Notes: generated by a model not told the origin, from the sequence alone. A stretch of 64,000 nt of DNA from Heloderma charlesbogerti (GCA_026122225.1 JANEZZ010001564.1:124001-188000), one strand, 5' to 3'; counted from the stretch's first letter, positions 1 to 10,320 are shown. Made by a program: numbers and translations.

Positions 1-160
1 TTGGGAAATCCAGGTACTAGATCCCACTTGGCCATGAAGCTCACTGGGTGTCTTTGGGCCAGTCACTGACTTTCAGCCTAACCAACCTTGCTGTGAAGAT
101 AAAATGAAGCGGAGGAGGAGGATCATGTAAGCCACCTGCATATATAAATGTAATTTTAAA
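1..160 (+). mobile_element. MIR-like CORE-SINE, 3' part
   Basis: The start resembles the core and tail of tRNA-derived CORE-SINEs: a CCATGAAGCTCACTGGGTG block, then GGGCCAGTCACT, a CAGCCTAACC block and an A/T-rich end with ATATAAATGTAA. The head is cut by the window edge. The same blocks recur in reverse at 162-290 and 23,695-23,880. The family call is from memory of the SINE class; the repeat itself is visible. Confidence 0.6.
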
Positions 161-161
161 A

Positions 162-290
162 ATGGGTTGCCTTTCCTCAAGGAACTAAAGATCTCATTTT
201 ACCTTCACACCAGTCCTATGAGGTAAGTTAGGCTGAGAGGTAGTGACTGGCCCAGATCATCCAATGAGAAATTGGAAGCACTTGCTGATC
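162..290 (-). mobile_element. MIR-like CORE-SINE fragment, opposite strand
   Basis: Reverse-complement blocks of the copy at 1-160 (GAGGTAAGTTAGGCTGAGAG and TAGTGACTGGCCCAGATCA). The two copies meet tail to tail with about one base between them. Confidence 0.55.
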
Positions 291-299
291 CTCCTCAGG

Positions 300-1680
300 C
301 AGCAAAATGTCCTGGGCCAGCCCTGACTGTGCATATGTGTCTCCTGTTTGGCTGTTGAAGCTGAATGAGTCAGTAATTCAGTCTCTGTCCTGAGTGTGTG
401 CATGTGAGAGAGAGAGGGAGGGAGTGCTTCGATGTGTTTTCTGTGTCTGTGTGCTCTATGTTCTAAAAAGGGGATCTCGTGCTTGTATTTGACTTCTCTA
501 CCATTGAAGAGATATTAGTCTTTTCCTTCCAGGAAAGCATGGAAGATGATTTCCAGTAAAAGATGTAGTGAAAAATGCATTTGCATGATTATTGTACAAT
601 CATTGTGTGCGTATGCACAAACATCACCTGTGAGTTCAGTACTGGGGGCAGGGTAGGGTCCCGCTACAGACAGCTAGCCCTGAGGGCCATGATGGCCTTG
701 ATCTGGCCCTGGAGTGGAGTTTACAGTGTCCCCACTCCACACTTTGTGCTGCGAGATGGTCACATAAACATGACCCTACTTATTAACTTTCCTAATAATG
801 TAAATGACAGTTACTGTTTACACTTCAGTAATTTAATTTTGAAAATTTATCTCTTAGGAAGCTTTCATTGACATCCCTAGGAGCCCATGTTTTCTGAATA
901 AAGAAAAATAAATAAGTCAGCAGCACTTCATCACAGAGAAATCAGCAACAGCAGAGGTATATTGTTTTTACCAATAATTATGCTTCCGTCCTTTGGAGAG
1001 GAAGTATTCTCCTCCAACATTTATGTTGTAAACTCCCGCCTCTGTCTCGAGGCTTTGCTTATCACAATAGACACTCAGGGGAGGTAAAATGTTTTCTGCC
1101 AAAACTGACAGGGTTAGCTGTGTGAAGCTGCTCTCATAGTAAGAGCTTGAGAGACAGGGGAAACACATGATACTCTCTGGAACCTCCCGATGATTTCTGC
1201 CTTTTAAAATCTCTGTGTATGTAAACAAAAGTTCCATGGCTGAGTGTGAGATAATATCTGGAATTTTATCTTGGGAAAGTTGGAAGCCATTATATGTGAT
1301 TCAGCAGTTAAGTGTTACCTCTAGAAATCAGACTCCTCACTGGATAGATCTTATTTTAAGATATTATTTAGAAATCAGATGCTGGATTCAGTTAAAATTC
1401 CCACCTCCCTGGTGTGTTGTGCCACTTACAGATAGGATGATGACGATGATTCCCTGCTCTCTCAAAAGTTTGATTGTGATGTGCTCCAGTTTCGGAAAAT
1501 CAGAAATCTTGCAGATTCATATTGATTGAAAGTCGGTGGGGACCCTAATGGAAAGTGAATTGTTCTTCAGTGGATTTTCTCCAATATACTGCCGCCCCCG
1601 TGTGTGTGTGTGTGTGTTTGTGCATGTGTATAGATGCACTCTGACTGCAGAATTCAGATAAATACAGCGATTAATTTTTA
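300..1680. other. No recognised gene or element
   Basis: AT-rich unique-looking sequence with short chance frames only. A small GT tract lies at 1,600-1,617. I see no exon, LINE domain or terminal inverted repeat. Confidence 0.5.
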
Positions 1681-1683
1681 CCG

Positions 1684-1762
1684 TGCAGTCTACTCAGAGG
1701 CACGTCCTATGGCGTTCCATAGGATCAACTCCCAGGTAAGTGTGTGTAGGATTGCACCCTCA
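1684..1762. repeat. Palindromic short repeat (AATCCTATGC family), diverged copy
   Basis: Carries the halves TCTACTCAGAGG and ACTCCCAGGTAAGTGTG followed by TAGGATTGCACCC, which recur near 3,755, 26,917, 28,222, 50,871 and 57,722. The two halves are roughly reverse complements, so the unit behaves like a miniature inverted-repeat element of about 90 bp. Confidence 0.5.
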
Positions 1763-1966
1763 GTTTAATATCTATGATGATTATTTGAAAGCAGTTTGAC
1801 AAGAAGTACTAACAGCATATATTCCAACCATCTCTGTTTTCCAGGGACAGTCCCAATTTTCTAGTACTTATCCCTGAAAAACCCCTGTCCCTATTTTTGC
1901 CTTGTTAGAACTTTCTTTTAAAATGTTTTAGTACATAGTCACAAGTGGCACCTGCAACAACATGTT

Positions 1967-2883
1967 GTAGTGTGGAGTGCTGCTGTTCAGGATTCCAGCC
2001 ATTCCATTCCATTCTCCACCACCACCAGCTTGCCCCCCCCCCCATCCTGCAATGGTTGGTTAGCAGTTCATGGCCAATGAGTATTCCCAGTCCTTACTGG
2101 GCTGTTTTTGCTCATCCTAGAGCTGTGTGCATATGGCCTCTTGAAACTCTCCACCTTACTTGTGGGCAGAGAAATTTGGGAGACAATTTCACCAAATTTC
2201 TCTAGCAGGAGGAGAAATTCTCCACAGTTTCGCTCAAGCAGGGCAGGGGTCCCCATTGGCCAGGCTGGTAACACAGCTTCTTCCTTTTTATGGTAAAAGT
2301 TTTGAGGGTCTTTGTGCTGCAACAGCATCAACTGTCTTGGCAGGCTGGCCCCAGTTTGCATCCACCACCATGCAGGTGGGCGCAGTGTTATGTCTAGCTC
2401 CAGGGATGAGGTGGAGTTAGTGCTCTGCCAAAATCTGTCCTCCAACTTCTTGAAAGTTTTCTCCCCCCTAAAAGGGGCTTCCATTGTTCTGCCTCATTCA
2501 GGATGTTTTATAATTTATTTTTGTGGTGTTTTTGAGCCTACCTAACCCAAGCTACCCTCCCAGGCTGCCTACACTTCCTGATCTGAAAAAAGCCCCATGG
2601 GAGGCATTACCTCATGGTGCCTTAAACTGGGCTTTAATTGAAGTGTGGGAAGCTAAGGAGGGTACAGGCTGCCAGAGAGATGATTGTACAATGAAAAACT
2701 GGACATTTATGCTGACTCCTCAGCCACTTCTTAAGTAAGGTAAGCCTAAAAACCCCAAACCCATGAGAATTTCTCAGAAATTTCTTCACCATTGAATTTC
2801 TTTTTGAAAGCAGTGTCTCTTCTATCAGATTGAATGAGAAAAGTTGAAAAAAATGTGGGAGAAATTTTCAGCACAACACTAGT
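1967..2883. mobile_element. Possible non-autonomous DNA element
   Basis: The left edge TAGTGTGGAGTGCTG and the right edge CAGCACAACACTA are imperfect inverted repeats, and the interior has several AGAAATTCTCC-like blocks in both directions. No clean target duplication was found. Chance cannot be excluded. Confidence 0.3.
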
Positions 2884-3184
2884 TCATCCCTTAGGGTTTT
2901 TTTTCTTCTTCTAGATCCTTTGTTTTTCTGCAGACCTTGGAGTTCCCTCAGACTTTCTCCCTCTTGTGCCCAGATGGTGTCATTTTGGCTACATAAGCAA
3001 TGGCACTCATAGTCTGGTCATCAGAAATAGAGGGATTGTTTCTTGAGATTCCCCCAGCAACTTGAGTCTCACTTTCATCGCTGAGTTGGGGACAGATGCA
3101 TCCTGACCCTAGTGCACATGAACCTGAATGCGCAAGGACCATCTGGTGCACATCCTGACACAGAAGACATGCCCACCTAATACA

Positions 3185-3277
3185 GGGGTGGGCAACTTGT
3201 GATGTTTTGGTCTACAACTCTCATCGGCCCTACCCCACATAGCCAGTGATGTTATAGGACAAAACTTCTAGTCCTAG
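3185..3277. mobile_element. Short hAT-like element (GGGGTGGGCAACTT family), diverged
   Basis: Begins CAGGGGTGGGCAACTTGTG and contains TCTACAACTCTCATC, the two signature blocks of a short element also seen at 29,835, 39,133, 40,407, 42,341, 50,214, 60,032 and 63,575. The right half is decayed. Confidence 0.5.
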
Positions 3278-3490
3278 TATAATACCCTTTCTTGCTTTTA
3301 AAAGCACCTATTAAGACCTGGCTCTGGCAAAGTTAATTCTTTCTTGCTATTTGAAACACAAGTGCCAGAGCACTGCTTCTGTTGCTGAATGTGTTCGAGG
3401 TACCTCTGTCCTTTCATAAGGTACCTCTGTTGTGAGATTAACCATTGTAACAAACAGTTAGGAAACATTAAGGAAACCACTGATTATTTT

Positions 3491-3741
3491 TAGGGATGGA
3501 TAAACCAGGCAAATTCAGTTTCTCTTGGTTTCTCACTTTTCCAAACTTAATTTTGGTTAGTCCCAAACTTTGAGAACTTAAAAAAAAATGTTCACGTGAA
3601 ATGTTCACATATGCATTTGTGAACATGCATTTTTATGCAACTTTGCCTAATATACATATTTTTGCAGGTAATTTACCCCATATACATTTTTAATGTTTTC
3701 ACTAATGTATGAAAACTGAATGAATTTAACTCCCATCCCTA
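3491..3741. mobile_element. Non-autonomous hAT element with exact 8-bp target duplication
   Basis: Terminal inverted repeats TAGGGATGG and CCATCCCTA. The 8 bases on each side, ATTATTTT at 3,483-3,490 and 3,742-3,749, are identical. An 8-bp duplication with a TAGGG-type end is the hAT signature. The interior is AT-rich and non-coding, with repeated TTCAC/ATGTTCACA blocks, so it must be moved by a transposase encoded elsewhere. The same ends recur at 6,640, 8,732, 9,831 and 24,032. Confidence 0.85.
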
Positions 3742-3754
3742 ATTATTTTACTAA

Positions 3755-3811
3755 GGGTGTAATCCTATGCATGTTTTTTCTGTCTAAACTTGCATAGGAT
3801 TGTGCCCTAAC
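3755..3811. repeat. Palindromic short repeat (AATCCTATGC family), fragment
   Basis: GTAATCCTATGCATG and TTGCATAGGATTGTG face each other across about 25 bp. It directly abuts the fold-back element at 3,817. Confidence 0.5.
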
Positions 3812-3816
3812 TCACT

Positions 3817-4191
3817 GTGCGGGTTTGGACGATCAGCGGCAGAAAGAATGCAGTGTCAGTTGTTTCCCTCACCCCCGTGCATGTTGGTCATGTGACTGGA
3901 TTGCCCTAATCACCCGAGCCGCAGCGTGGATTACAGTGTTGTTCAAACCCAGCGCCTGGTGCAGGCATTGTGCATTCTCATCCACTCTACAGCCAATGGC
4001 TTGCAGTAGGGGTTGTAGGGTGAGTGAAAGTGGACTACACCCACGTCACGCTCTGGGTTCGCACGGCGCGGCAACCCGCAATGTGGTGCAGGTAATTAGG
4101 GTAAGCCCAGTCACGTGACCAGCATGTGTGGGGGCAGAGGAAACAACCAACACTGCATTGTTTCACTGGCTGATTCTCTGGACAACCCCAC
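3817..4191. mobile_element. Fold-back DNA element with long inverted repeats and 5-bp duplication
   Basis: The first and last ~105 bases are imperfect reverse complements: GTGCGGGTTTGGAC at the left against GACAACCCCAC at the right, GCAGTGTCAGTTGTTTCC against GGAAACAACCAACACTGC, and GTCATGTGACTGG against CCCAGTCACGTGAC. Both edges carry TCACT (3,812-3,816 and 4,192-4,196). A 5-bp duplication does not fit classical hAT (8 bp), mariner (TA) or piggyBac (TTAA); Transib-like or another group is possible. There is no coding capacity. Confidence 0.65.
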
Positions 4192-4199
4192 TCACTTCA

Positions 4200-5738
4200 G
4201 AAGCCTGTGTAGCAGGAAGATGATTGCCAAGCTACAGCACAATCCCACTGACGTCTACTCAGAACCAAGGTCCACTGAGAGAAGTGTCTAAAAGCTTGTA
4301 GCCTACATGGATGACAGCACACAGAAGGTAAAGAATCAGTGCGTACTGTGGGGAGTACGCAGTGGGTGGGGACGAGCACTGGTGTGAGAATAAGGATCTG
4401 ACAAGTAGAAATAAATACAAGTGCCCCAATTTTCAACTGTGTAACTTTGGAAAGTATGCGAGAGATAACGCGTGGCTGAGATCATTCTGAAGGCCAACAG
4501 ATAGTATAGATTGAAGCTGATATATGAAAAGGGGATATGTAAACAATACAATTTCAAGCACAGTAAGATTTGACACCCCCCCCCCAAACTGCATGTTCAG
4601 TTTTAGTAGAAAATATTTGCCATTAGTCACTGGCCCTTGGAGAAATGGCAAGTGTGCCATCAGGTTTAAACAGCTCCTAGAGCAAGAATGAGGAGATATC
4701 AAATGTAAATGTATTTGATTCTCTAGATGACTCTGAAAATATGTTATTTTCAATACATTTATTCTGTTTAGGTCACATTTTTTAATAGGCAAGGTAAGTA
4801 AAATTTCCCAGGAAAGACCACAACCCAGGACAAACATGGCAGATTCCCGGTTTTAATAAGCTTTGAGAGAATGCGTTTTCTCAGTAGACAAGAAGTAGAT
4901 ATTAAATACAGTCCCATAGCCTTCTCTGACCTTTAGCACAAGTTTTGGCATAGGAAAAAAAATCCATATTAAAGCCATGGTGTTCAGAAGAATATGAACA
5001 CAAATGGAATTGTGGAACTTCTGACTTCTTCTGTCCCTTCGAATATTTGACCTTGAGTGTGTATGTATTCCCATACCAAACCCAAATAAGTGATTTTTTT
5101 AAAGTAGTGTTTTCAGTTTGATTAGTTTGTATGCCCTGAACAAATGCTTAGTAAGGATCAGTTGGCCCAAATGTTGTCAGTAATCTCTGGTTCTTATAGG
5201 CGCCAGAGGATATTGTTTTATACTTTAACAGACTACTTGCTGGAAGCCACAAGACTAGCTGTTTATATGGTGATCTACAAGCAGCTGCATGTTTTATCAT
5301 TGTGTTTGCCATGGTGCCCTAGTGTTTTCCACAACAAACATACAGGATGTGAACGAGAGGCACACATGTAAAGCCCCATGTTGGGGACCAGCAACCCAGT
5401 CAGGTCTCCCACATGTACATACCATGTGCTAAACATGCATATCTATTCTCACTTTACATCTTTCCTGGGGGAACATCAGTATGCCCATAGCAAACAAAAT
5501 TGCTGCATGAAGTATGGAGCTGTTCTGTGTTTCAGATACACACTTAGCCCTGGTCCATTTCCTTGTAATGATTTGTAGCAAATGACTTGTTATTATGGGC
5601 TGGAGCAAGAAAAGAAGACTCTGCTGCTAGAGGTTTTTTCCCCCAGTTCCTGTCAGTTTCCATTCAGTGTTATTCTAGGGATAAACAACCTGTTTTGTTA
5701 GCCTGCCAATCAAGTGAGTAGGAGTTTTATATACATAA
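4200..5738. other. No recognised gene or element
   Basis: Unique-looking sequence with a short C run near 4,577. The frames are short and carry no domain I recognise. Confidence 0.5.
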
Positions 5739-5746
5739 AAAAAGGT

Positions 5747-5962
5747 CAGGGCCAGCCTTAAAACATTTTGCTGCCTGAGGCAAAGATGCCGCCCCCGATT
5801 GCATGCATGGAAGAACTTACTTTGCTACTGGTGAGAGGACAATATCCTCCACTACACCTGAAGGCGGCCACAGGCCAGCTTAGGCGATGCAGAGTAGGCT
5901 GCCTGGCATGAATGGCTCTGCTGTCCCAACACCTCCAGCATCTGCAGGCAGGGCTGGCCCTG
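5747..5962. mobile_element. Non-autonomous hAT-like element (CAGGGCCAGC ends)
   Basis: Inverted ends CAGGGCCAGCC and GGCTGGCCCTG match exactly. Flanks AAAAAGGT (5,739-5,746) and AAAAAGGG (5,963-5,970) agree at 7 of 8 bases, as expected for hAT. The same outer 10 bases occur on the larger elements at 30,098 and 34,881. Confidence 0.7.
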
Positions 5963-6088
5963 AAAAAGGGGTTCATATTCAAAACGCTTGATATGTGACA
6001 AGAGTTACATGTTTATGTGGGAACGGCATCAAGTCAGTCATTGTCTTTTATATCCCCCTCCCCCCCGGCTTCTTTGCTTCACTGAAGA

Positions 6089-6180
6089 ACATAAGAGCAG
6101 CCCTGATAGATCAGACCAAACATCTATATATTACTAATTCTCTTTCTAGCCATAGTCAGGCAATGCCTCTGGGAAGATCA
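6089..6180 (-). mobile_element. L3/CR1 LINE 3' end fragment
   Basis: GAACATAAGAGCAGCC...GATCAGACCAAAC...GCCTCTGGGAAGATCA follows the 3' end of the copy at 60,652-61,503. It is cut off where the L2 tail begins at 6,181. Confidence 0.6.
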
Positions 6181-6308
6181 TTCATTCATTCAATTTATTA
6201 ATCGCCCATCTGGCTGGTCACCCAGCCACTCTGGGCGATGTACAATAATAAAAACAATTTAAAACAATAAAATTCTGCATTTAAAAACATAATATTTCTA
6301 AAAATACC

Positions 6309-6639
6309 TTAACCCACCCCAAATACCTGCCTTAACAACCACGTTTTTAATGCATGGCAGAAGCTCATTAAAGAGGGGGCATGGCGGAGTTCCTTAGGGA
6401 GGGAGTTCCACAGAGTGGGAGCCACCACAGAGAAGGCCCTCTCCCTCATCCTCACCAGTCTAGCTGTCCTGGTTGATGGGACAGAGAGAAGGCCATCCAA
6501 GGCTGATCTTGTTAAGCGGCCTGTCTTGAGTTGCTGGAGGCGCTCCTTGAGATAGGCTGGGCTGGAACCATATAAGTAGGGTTTTAAAGGTCAAAACAAA
6601 CACCTTGAATTTGGCCTGTAAAACAACTGGTAACTAGTG
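6309..6639 (-). pseudogene. L2 ORF2 C-terminal end
   Basis: Reads ...RAFSVVAPTLWNSLPKEL..., the typical C-terminal block of L2 reverse-transcriptase proteins, followed by a stop near the 3' UTR. It is separated from the rest of the frame by the hAT element at 6,640-7,574. Confidence 0.8.
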
Positions 6640-7574
6640 TAGGGATGGCGGAGAATTTCTCCCCGAAACTTCGGGGGGCCGAGCACCAACGTGTTCGGCC
6701 CCCCGAACCAGTTTCAGGGAGAAATTCTCCGCACCCCCCCCGCACCCCCCCCGGGACGGGACTTACCTTTGCCGAATGTCCCTCCCGGCGGCGGGTCCAG
6801 CCGGCGGTTCGGCGGGTGTTCGTGCAGGGCGGGAGCGGCAGCCGGTCTTTCGACCGGCTACCGCCGCCGCCATTCCAATAAAAGAAAAAAAAACAAAAAC
6901 GCCCCCGTGATAGGCTACGTGACGATTAACATAGCCTATCACGGCTAGATTTGCAAAGTCAGCCGTGATAGGCTACGTAAATCGACACGTAGCCTATCAC
7001 GGGTGACTTAAAAAAAAAAAAAAAAAAGCGCGTACTGGTAATGGCGGCCCCCATAGGGAGCTGCCATTCCCATTCCTTATTTGGTCGCTGTAGTCTACGT
7101 AAAGATTTACGTAGACTACGGCGAAAATAAGGGCAACGCTATTTGCGTTGCCCTTATTTTCGCCATAGTCTACGTAAATCTTTACGTAGACTACAGCGAC
7201 CAAATAAGGAACGCGAATGGCGGCTCCCTATGGGGGCCGCCATTAGCGTATGCGCTGTTTGTTTTTTTTAAAGTCACCTGTGATAGGCTATGTGACGATT
7301 AATGTAGCCTATCACGGCTGACTTTGCAGATCTAGCTGTGATAGGCTACGTTAATCGTCATGTAGCCTATCACGGGGGCGGTTTTTTTTTTTTTTTTAAA
7401 CTTTGGAGTTCGCGGCCGGGCGAGGCGGGAAGCCTCCCCCCCGGCCTGAATTTTGGCTGGGTGAGGCGGGAAGCCTTCCCCCCCGGCCTGAACTTCGCGG
7501 GGGGAGCAGTGAAGCGCCTCTCCCCCACCGCGAGCAAGCTTCGAGGATAGGTAAGTGACTTTCGTCCACCCCTA
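6640..7574. mobile_element. Fold-back hAT element 1, nested palindromes
   Basis: Ends TAGGGATGG and CCACCCCTA; flanks AACTAGTG (6,632-6,639) and AACCAGTG (7,575-7,582) agree at 7 of 8, fitting hAT. About 500 bp around the centre (near 7,142) is one large palindrome from ~6,885 to ~7,399. Inside it sit four smaller palindromes with the arm GTGATAGGCTACGT or close variants (near 6,908, 6,964, 7,280, 7,338). A/T tracts at 7,010-7,027 and 7,262-7,270 separate the modules. No protein is encoded; frames here are accidents. Confidence 0.85.
7077..7207. repeat. Near-perfect hairpin, 63-bp arms, 5-base loop
   Basis: Bases 7,077-7,139 are the reverse complement of 7,145-7,207 with a single mismatch (C versus T in GACTACGGCG / GACTATGGCG); the loop is TATTT plus context at 7,140-7,144. 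Within each arm TAGTCTACGTAAA faces TTTACGTAGACTA, so each arm can also fold on itself. It is the centre of fold-back element 1. Confidence 0.9.
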
Positions 7575-7582
7575 AACCAGTG

Positions 7583-8700
7583 CAACTCTTTCAGCACTGG
7601 AGTGATGTAATCACACTGGCGGCTGCCTTTATTCAGGCAAGCCGCCGTGTTCTGTACCAGCTGCAGCTTCCGAACCCTCTTCAATGTTAACCGCATGTAG
7701 AGCGCATTACAGCAGTCTAAACGAGAAGAGACCAGGGCATGTACTACTGATGGGAGCAGATGGTCGGGAAGGTAGGGGCGCAGCCGCCATATGAGATGGA
7801 GTTGGTACAGTGCTGTCCGGCTCACAGCTAACACCTGAGCCTCAATGGACAGCTAAGAGTCTAAAATGACCCCCAGGCTGCAGACCTGGTCTTTCAAGGG
7901 TAGCCATACCCCATTCAACACCAGGTCAACATTCCCCAACCTCCTCTTGTCTCCCACCAAAAGTACCTCGGTCTTGTTAGGGTTCAGCTTCAGCTTATTC
8001 CTCCCCATCCAGCCACTCACCGTCTCCAGACATTTGGACAGGGATTCTATAGCCAACCTTGGTGAAGATTTGAACGAGAGGTAGAGCTGCATGTCATCTG
8101 CATATTGATGACACTGCACCCCAAACCTCCTGATGATAACCCCCAGCAGCTTCACATAGATGTTAAATAGCATCGGGGAGAGGATGGAACCTGAGCGGCC
8201 ACAGGTCTGAAACCTCCTCTCCCAGTGCTACCCTCTGGTACCTGCTGGAGAGGAAGGACTGGAACCATAATATGGTGTCTCCAATGCCCAACCCCACCAG
8301 GCAGTCCAGGAAGATACCGTGGTATCAAAAGCTGCTGAGAGGTTGAGGAGAACAAGGAAGGAGCATTCGCCCCTATCCAAAGCTCTCCTCATATCATCCA
8401 CCAAGGCGACTGAGGCCATTTCTTTCCCATGCCCAGGCCTGAAGCCCAACTGAAATGGATCTAGATAATCGGCTTCTTCCAAGTGTGCCTTCAACTGCAT
8501 CGCCACCACCCGCTCAATCACCTTGCCCCAAAATGGCAGATTCGAGACTGGGCGAAAGTTGTTCAGAACTTGGGGATCCAAGGAGGGCTTCTTTAACAGT
8601 GGTCTTATCACTGCCTCCTTGAGGGCTAATGGCATCACTCCCTCCTCAAGGGAGGTGTTCACCACTGCCCTGATTCCCTCACCCAATCTCTCTTTGCAGC
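7583..8700 (-). pseudogene. L2 reverse transcriptase, broken
   Basis: Two offset frames give the palm and thumb. Upstream part (8,228-8,686): a KEAVIRPLLKKPSLD block, NNFRPVSNLPF, and LLNLSAAFDT, where family members usually have Asp as the first metal-binding residue (DLSAAFD) and this copy has Asn. Downstream part (7,853-8,173): [16 protein letters not shown] and the catalytic QYADD box encoded near 8,091-8,110. The thumb (7,583-7,834) reads SRLDCCNALYMRL...LQLVQNTAA.... A frameshift lies between 8,150 and 8,240. It cannot make active enzyme. Confidence 0.85.
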
Positions 8701-8731
8701 CCTTAATGAGCCAAGATGGGCAAGGATCAAG

Positions 8732-9147
8732 TAGGGATGTATGAATCCCCTATCTGCCAGTCCGGGAGTGGGGGAGGCAATCCATTCCTCCCGCCGGAAT
8801 CCTCTTCGGCTGGCTCTGCTCTGCGGTGATTCTGCGGAGCCGCTGGCTGGCTCCGAAGTGCCAGCGATACAGCCACCATGTTGTATTGCTGGCTGAAGGG
8901 GACTACTGACTGTGGGCGCAAATGGCATCTGGGACGTCATTTGCGTCCGCAGTCAGTAGTCCCCTTCAGCCAGCAATACGGCATGTCGGCCATATCACTG
9001 GCCATCCGGAGCCGGAGGATCTGGCCGAAGAGGATTCCATGCGGAGGCGGGGGTAAGTCTTCCATTCCGCCATGGACTCCGGGGGGGGGGGAATTCTTTA
9101 GAATCTGGTCTCACTGGAGTCCATGGTAGAATTCTCCACCATCCCTA
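8732..9147. mobile_element. Fold-back hAT element 2
   Basis: Ends TAGGGATG and CATCCCTA with exact 8-bp duplication GGATCAAG (8,724-8,731 and 9,148-9,155). The centre is a hairpin: 8,883-8,924 is the reverse complement of 8,938-8,979 with two mismatches, 13-base loop. Its outer ~120 bp on each side resemble element 3 (for example GGCTGGCTCTGCTC and GGAGTCCATGG), but the central hairpin is different. It interrupts the L2 linker/RT region. Confidence 0.9.
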
Positions 9148-9830
9148 GGATCAAGTAAGCAGGTGGTCGGCCTTACAGAAGAAAGAACCTTGTCCATTTC
9201 ATCAGAAGGAAGAAGCTGGAACCGATCCCACAATACCAGTTTGCCACAGACTGCCTCTTGCTCACTAACTGTATCCATAGTGCACGGAATAACACTCCTA
9301 ATCTGATCAATTTTATCTGCAAAGTGCCTTGCCAAGGCCTCAAAGGACGCCTTAGAATGCTCCAGCAGTTCTGGAGCAACCGGACTGACCAGGCTCCGGA
9401 CCACTTCGAACAGCCTCCTGGGACAGCACTCTGCAGACGCGATAGAGGCAGAATAATATTCCTTTTTTGCTGCCTTTACTGCCACGTGATAGGGTGAAGA
9501 TACAGCTCTAGCCAGTGTCTGATCATCTTTGGAGCGAGACTTCCGCCACTGGCGCTCTACCCATCTCACCTCCTGTTTCAGAGCTTGTAACTGCGGATTG
9601 AACCATGGTGCAGTCTGAGCCCTGTTCAGGGGGAGAGGGCGTTTCGGAGGCACCCGATCTAATGCCCCAGTGATTACAGCATTCCAGCCAGCCACCAGGG
9701 TCTCAATCGAGTGGCTGTTGGTGTGCTCCAGAGAATCCCCAAGTGCATTCAGTAATCCATTTGGATCCATAAGACATCTGGGGTGGACCATTTTAATGGG
9801 TTCTCCATCCCTGCAGAGGGGTTGTGGAAC
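9148..9830 (-). pseudogene. L2 linker between endonuclease and RT, broken
   Basis: Translation gives AQTAPWFNPQLQALKQE, RRLFEVVRSLVSP and ARHFADKIDQIRS, blocks that L2 proteins carry between the endonuclease and the reverse transcriptase. It is in frame for most of its length, bounded by two hAT insertions. No catalytic residues are expected here. Confidence 0.8.
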
Positions 9831-10312
9831 TAGGGATGTACGAATCCTACTCACCCGTCCATTCCGGGGCAGTGGAGGGGAGGTGCTCCGTCCCTCCCCC
9901 CGGAATCCTCCCCGGCTGGCTCTGCTCCGTTGCGACTCCACAGAGCCGCTGGCCGGGGCCAGCTGCAGCCGGAATTCTAGCCACTGCCGGGCTGCTGCAG
10001 CCGCAAATGGCAGCTGCTACACCGGCCGCCATTTGCGTGGCTGCCAAGCCGTGATAGGCTACGTAAATATTTACGTAGCCTATCACGGCAAAAGGAAGGC
10101 ATGCAAATGGTGGCCGCAGCAACCCAGCAGCAGCCGGGAGACCAGCCGGAGCCGCCGCCGCCACATTTGCATCCGCCGCCAGGTAAGCTCTGTCCTGGGG
10201 GATTCCGTGGGGTGGCGGGGGGGGGATGCCATTCCGCCACGGATTCCAGGGGGCCGGATTCTAAGGAATCTGGCCTCAGTGGAGTCCATGGCAGAATTCT
10301 CTGACATCCCTA
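9831..10312. mobile_element. Fold-back hAT element 3
   Basis: Ends TAGGGATG and CATCCCTA with exact 8-bp duplication TGTGGAAC (9,823-9,830 and 10,313-10,320). Outer parts match element 2; the centre is a perfect palindrome at 10,049-10,088 using the same GTGATAGGCTACGT arm as element 1. So it shares ends with one neighbour and core with the other. It splits the L2 endonuclease from the linker. Confidence 0.92.
10049..10088. repeat. Perfect 40-bp palindrome
   Basis: CCGTGATAGGCTACGTAAAT followed at once by its exact reverse complement, with no loop. Flanking GC-rich arms extend the fold less perfectly. Confidence 0.95.
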
Positions 10313-10320
10313 TGTGGAAC

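Noticed and set aside
6900..7385. Regularly repeated palindromes resembling a CRISPR array
   Set aside because: The repeats are mirrored about a centre inside a hAT element with its own target duplication; spacers are not unique and the genome is eukaryotic.
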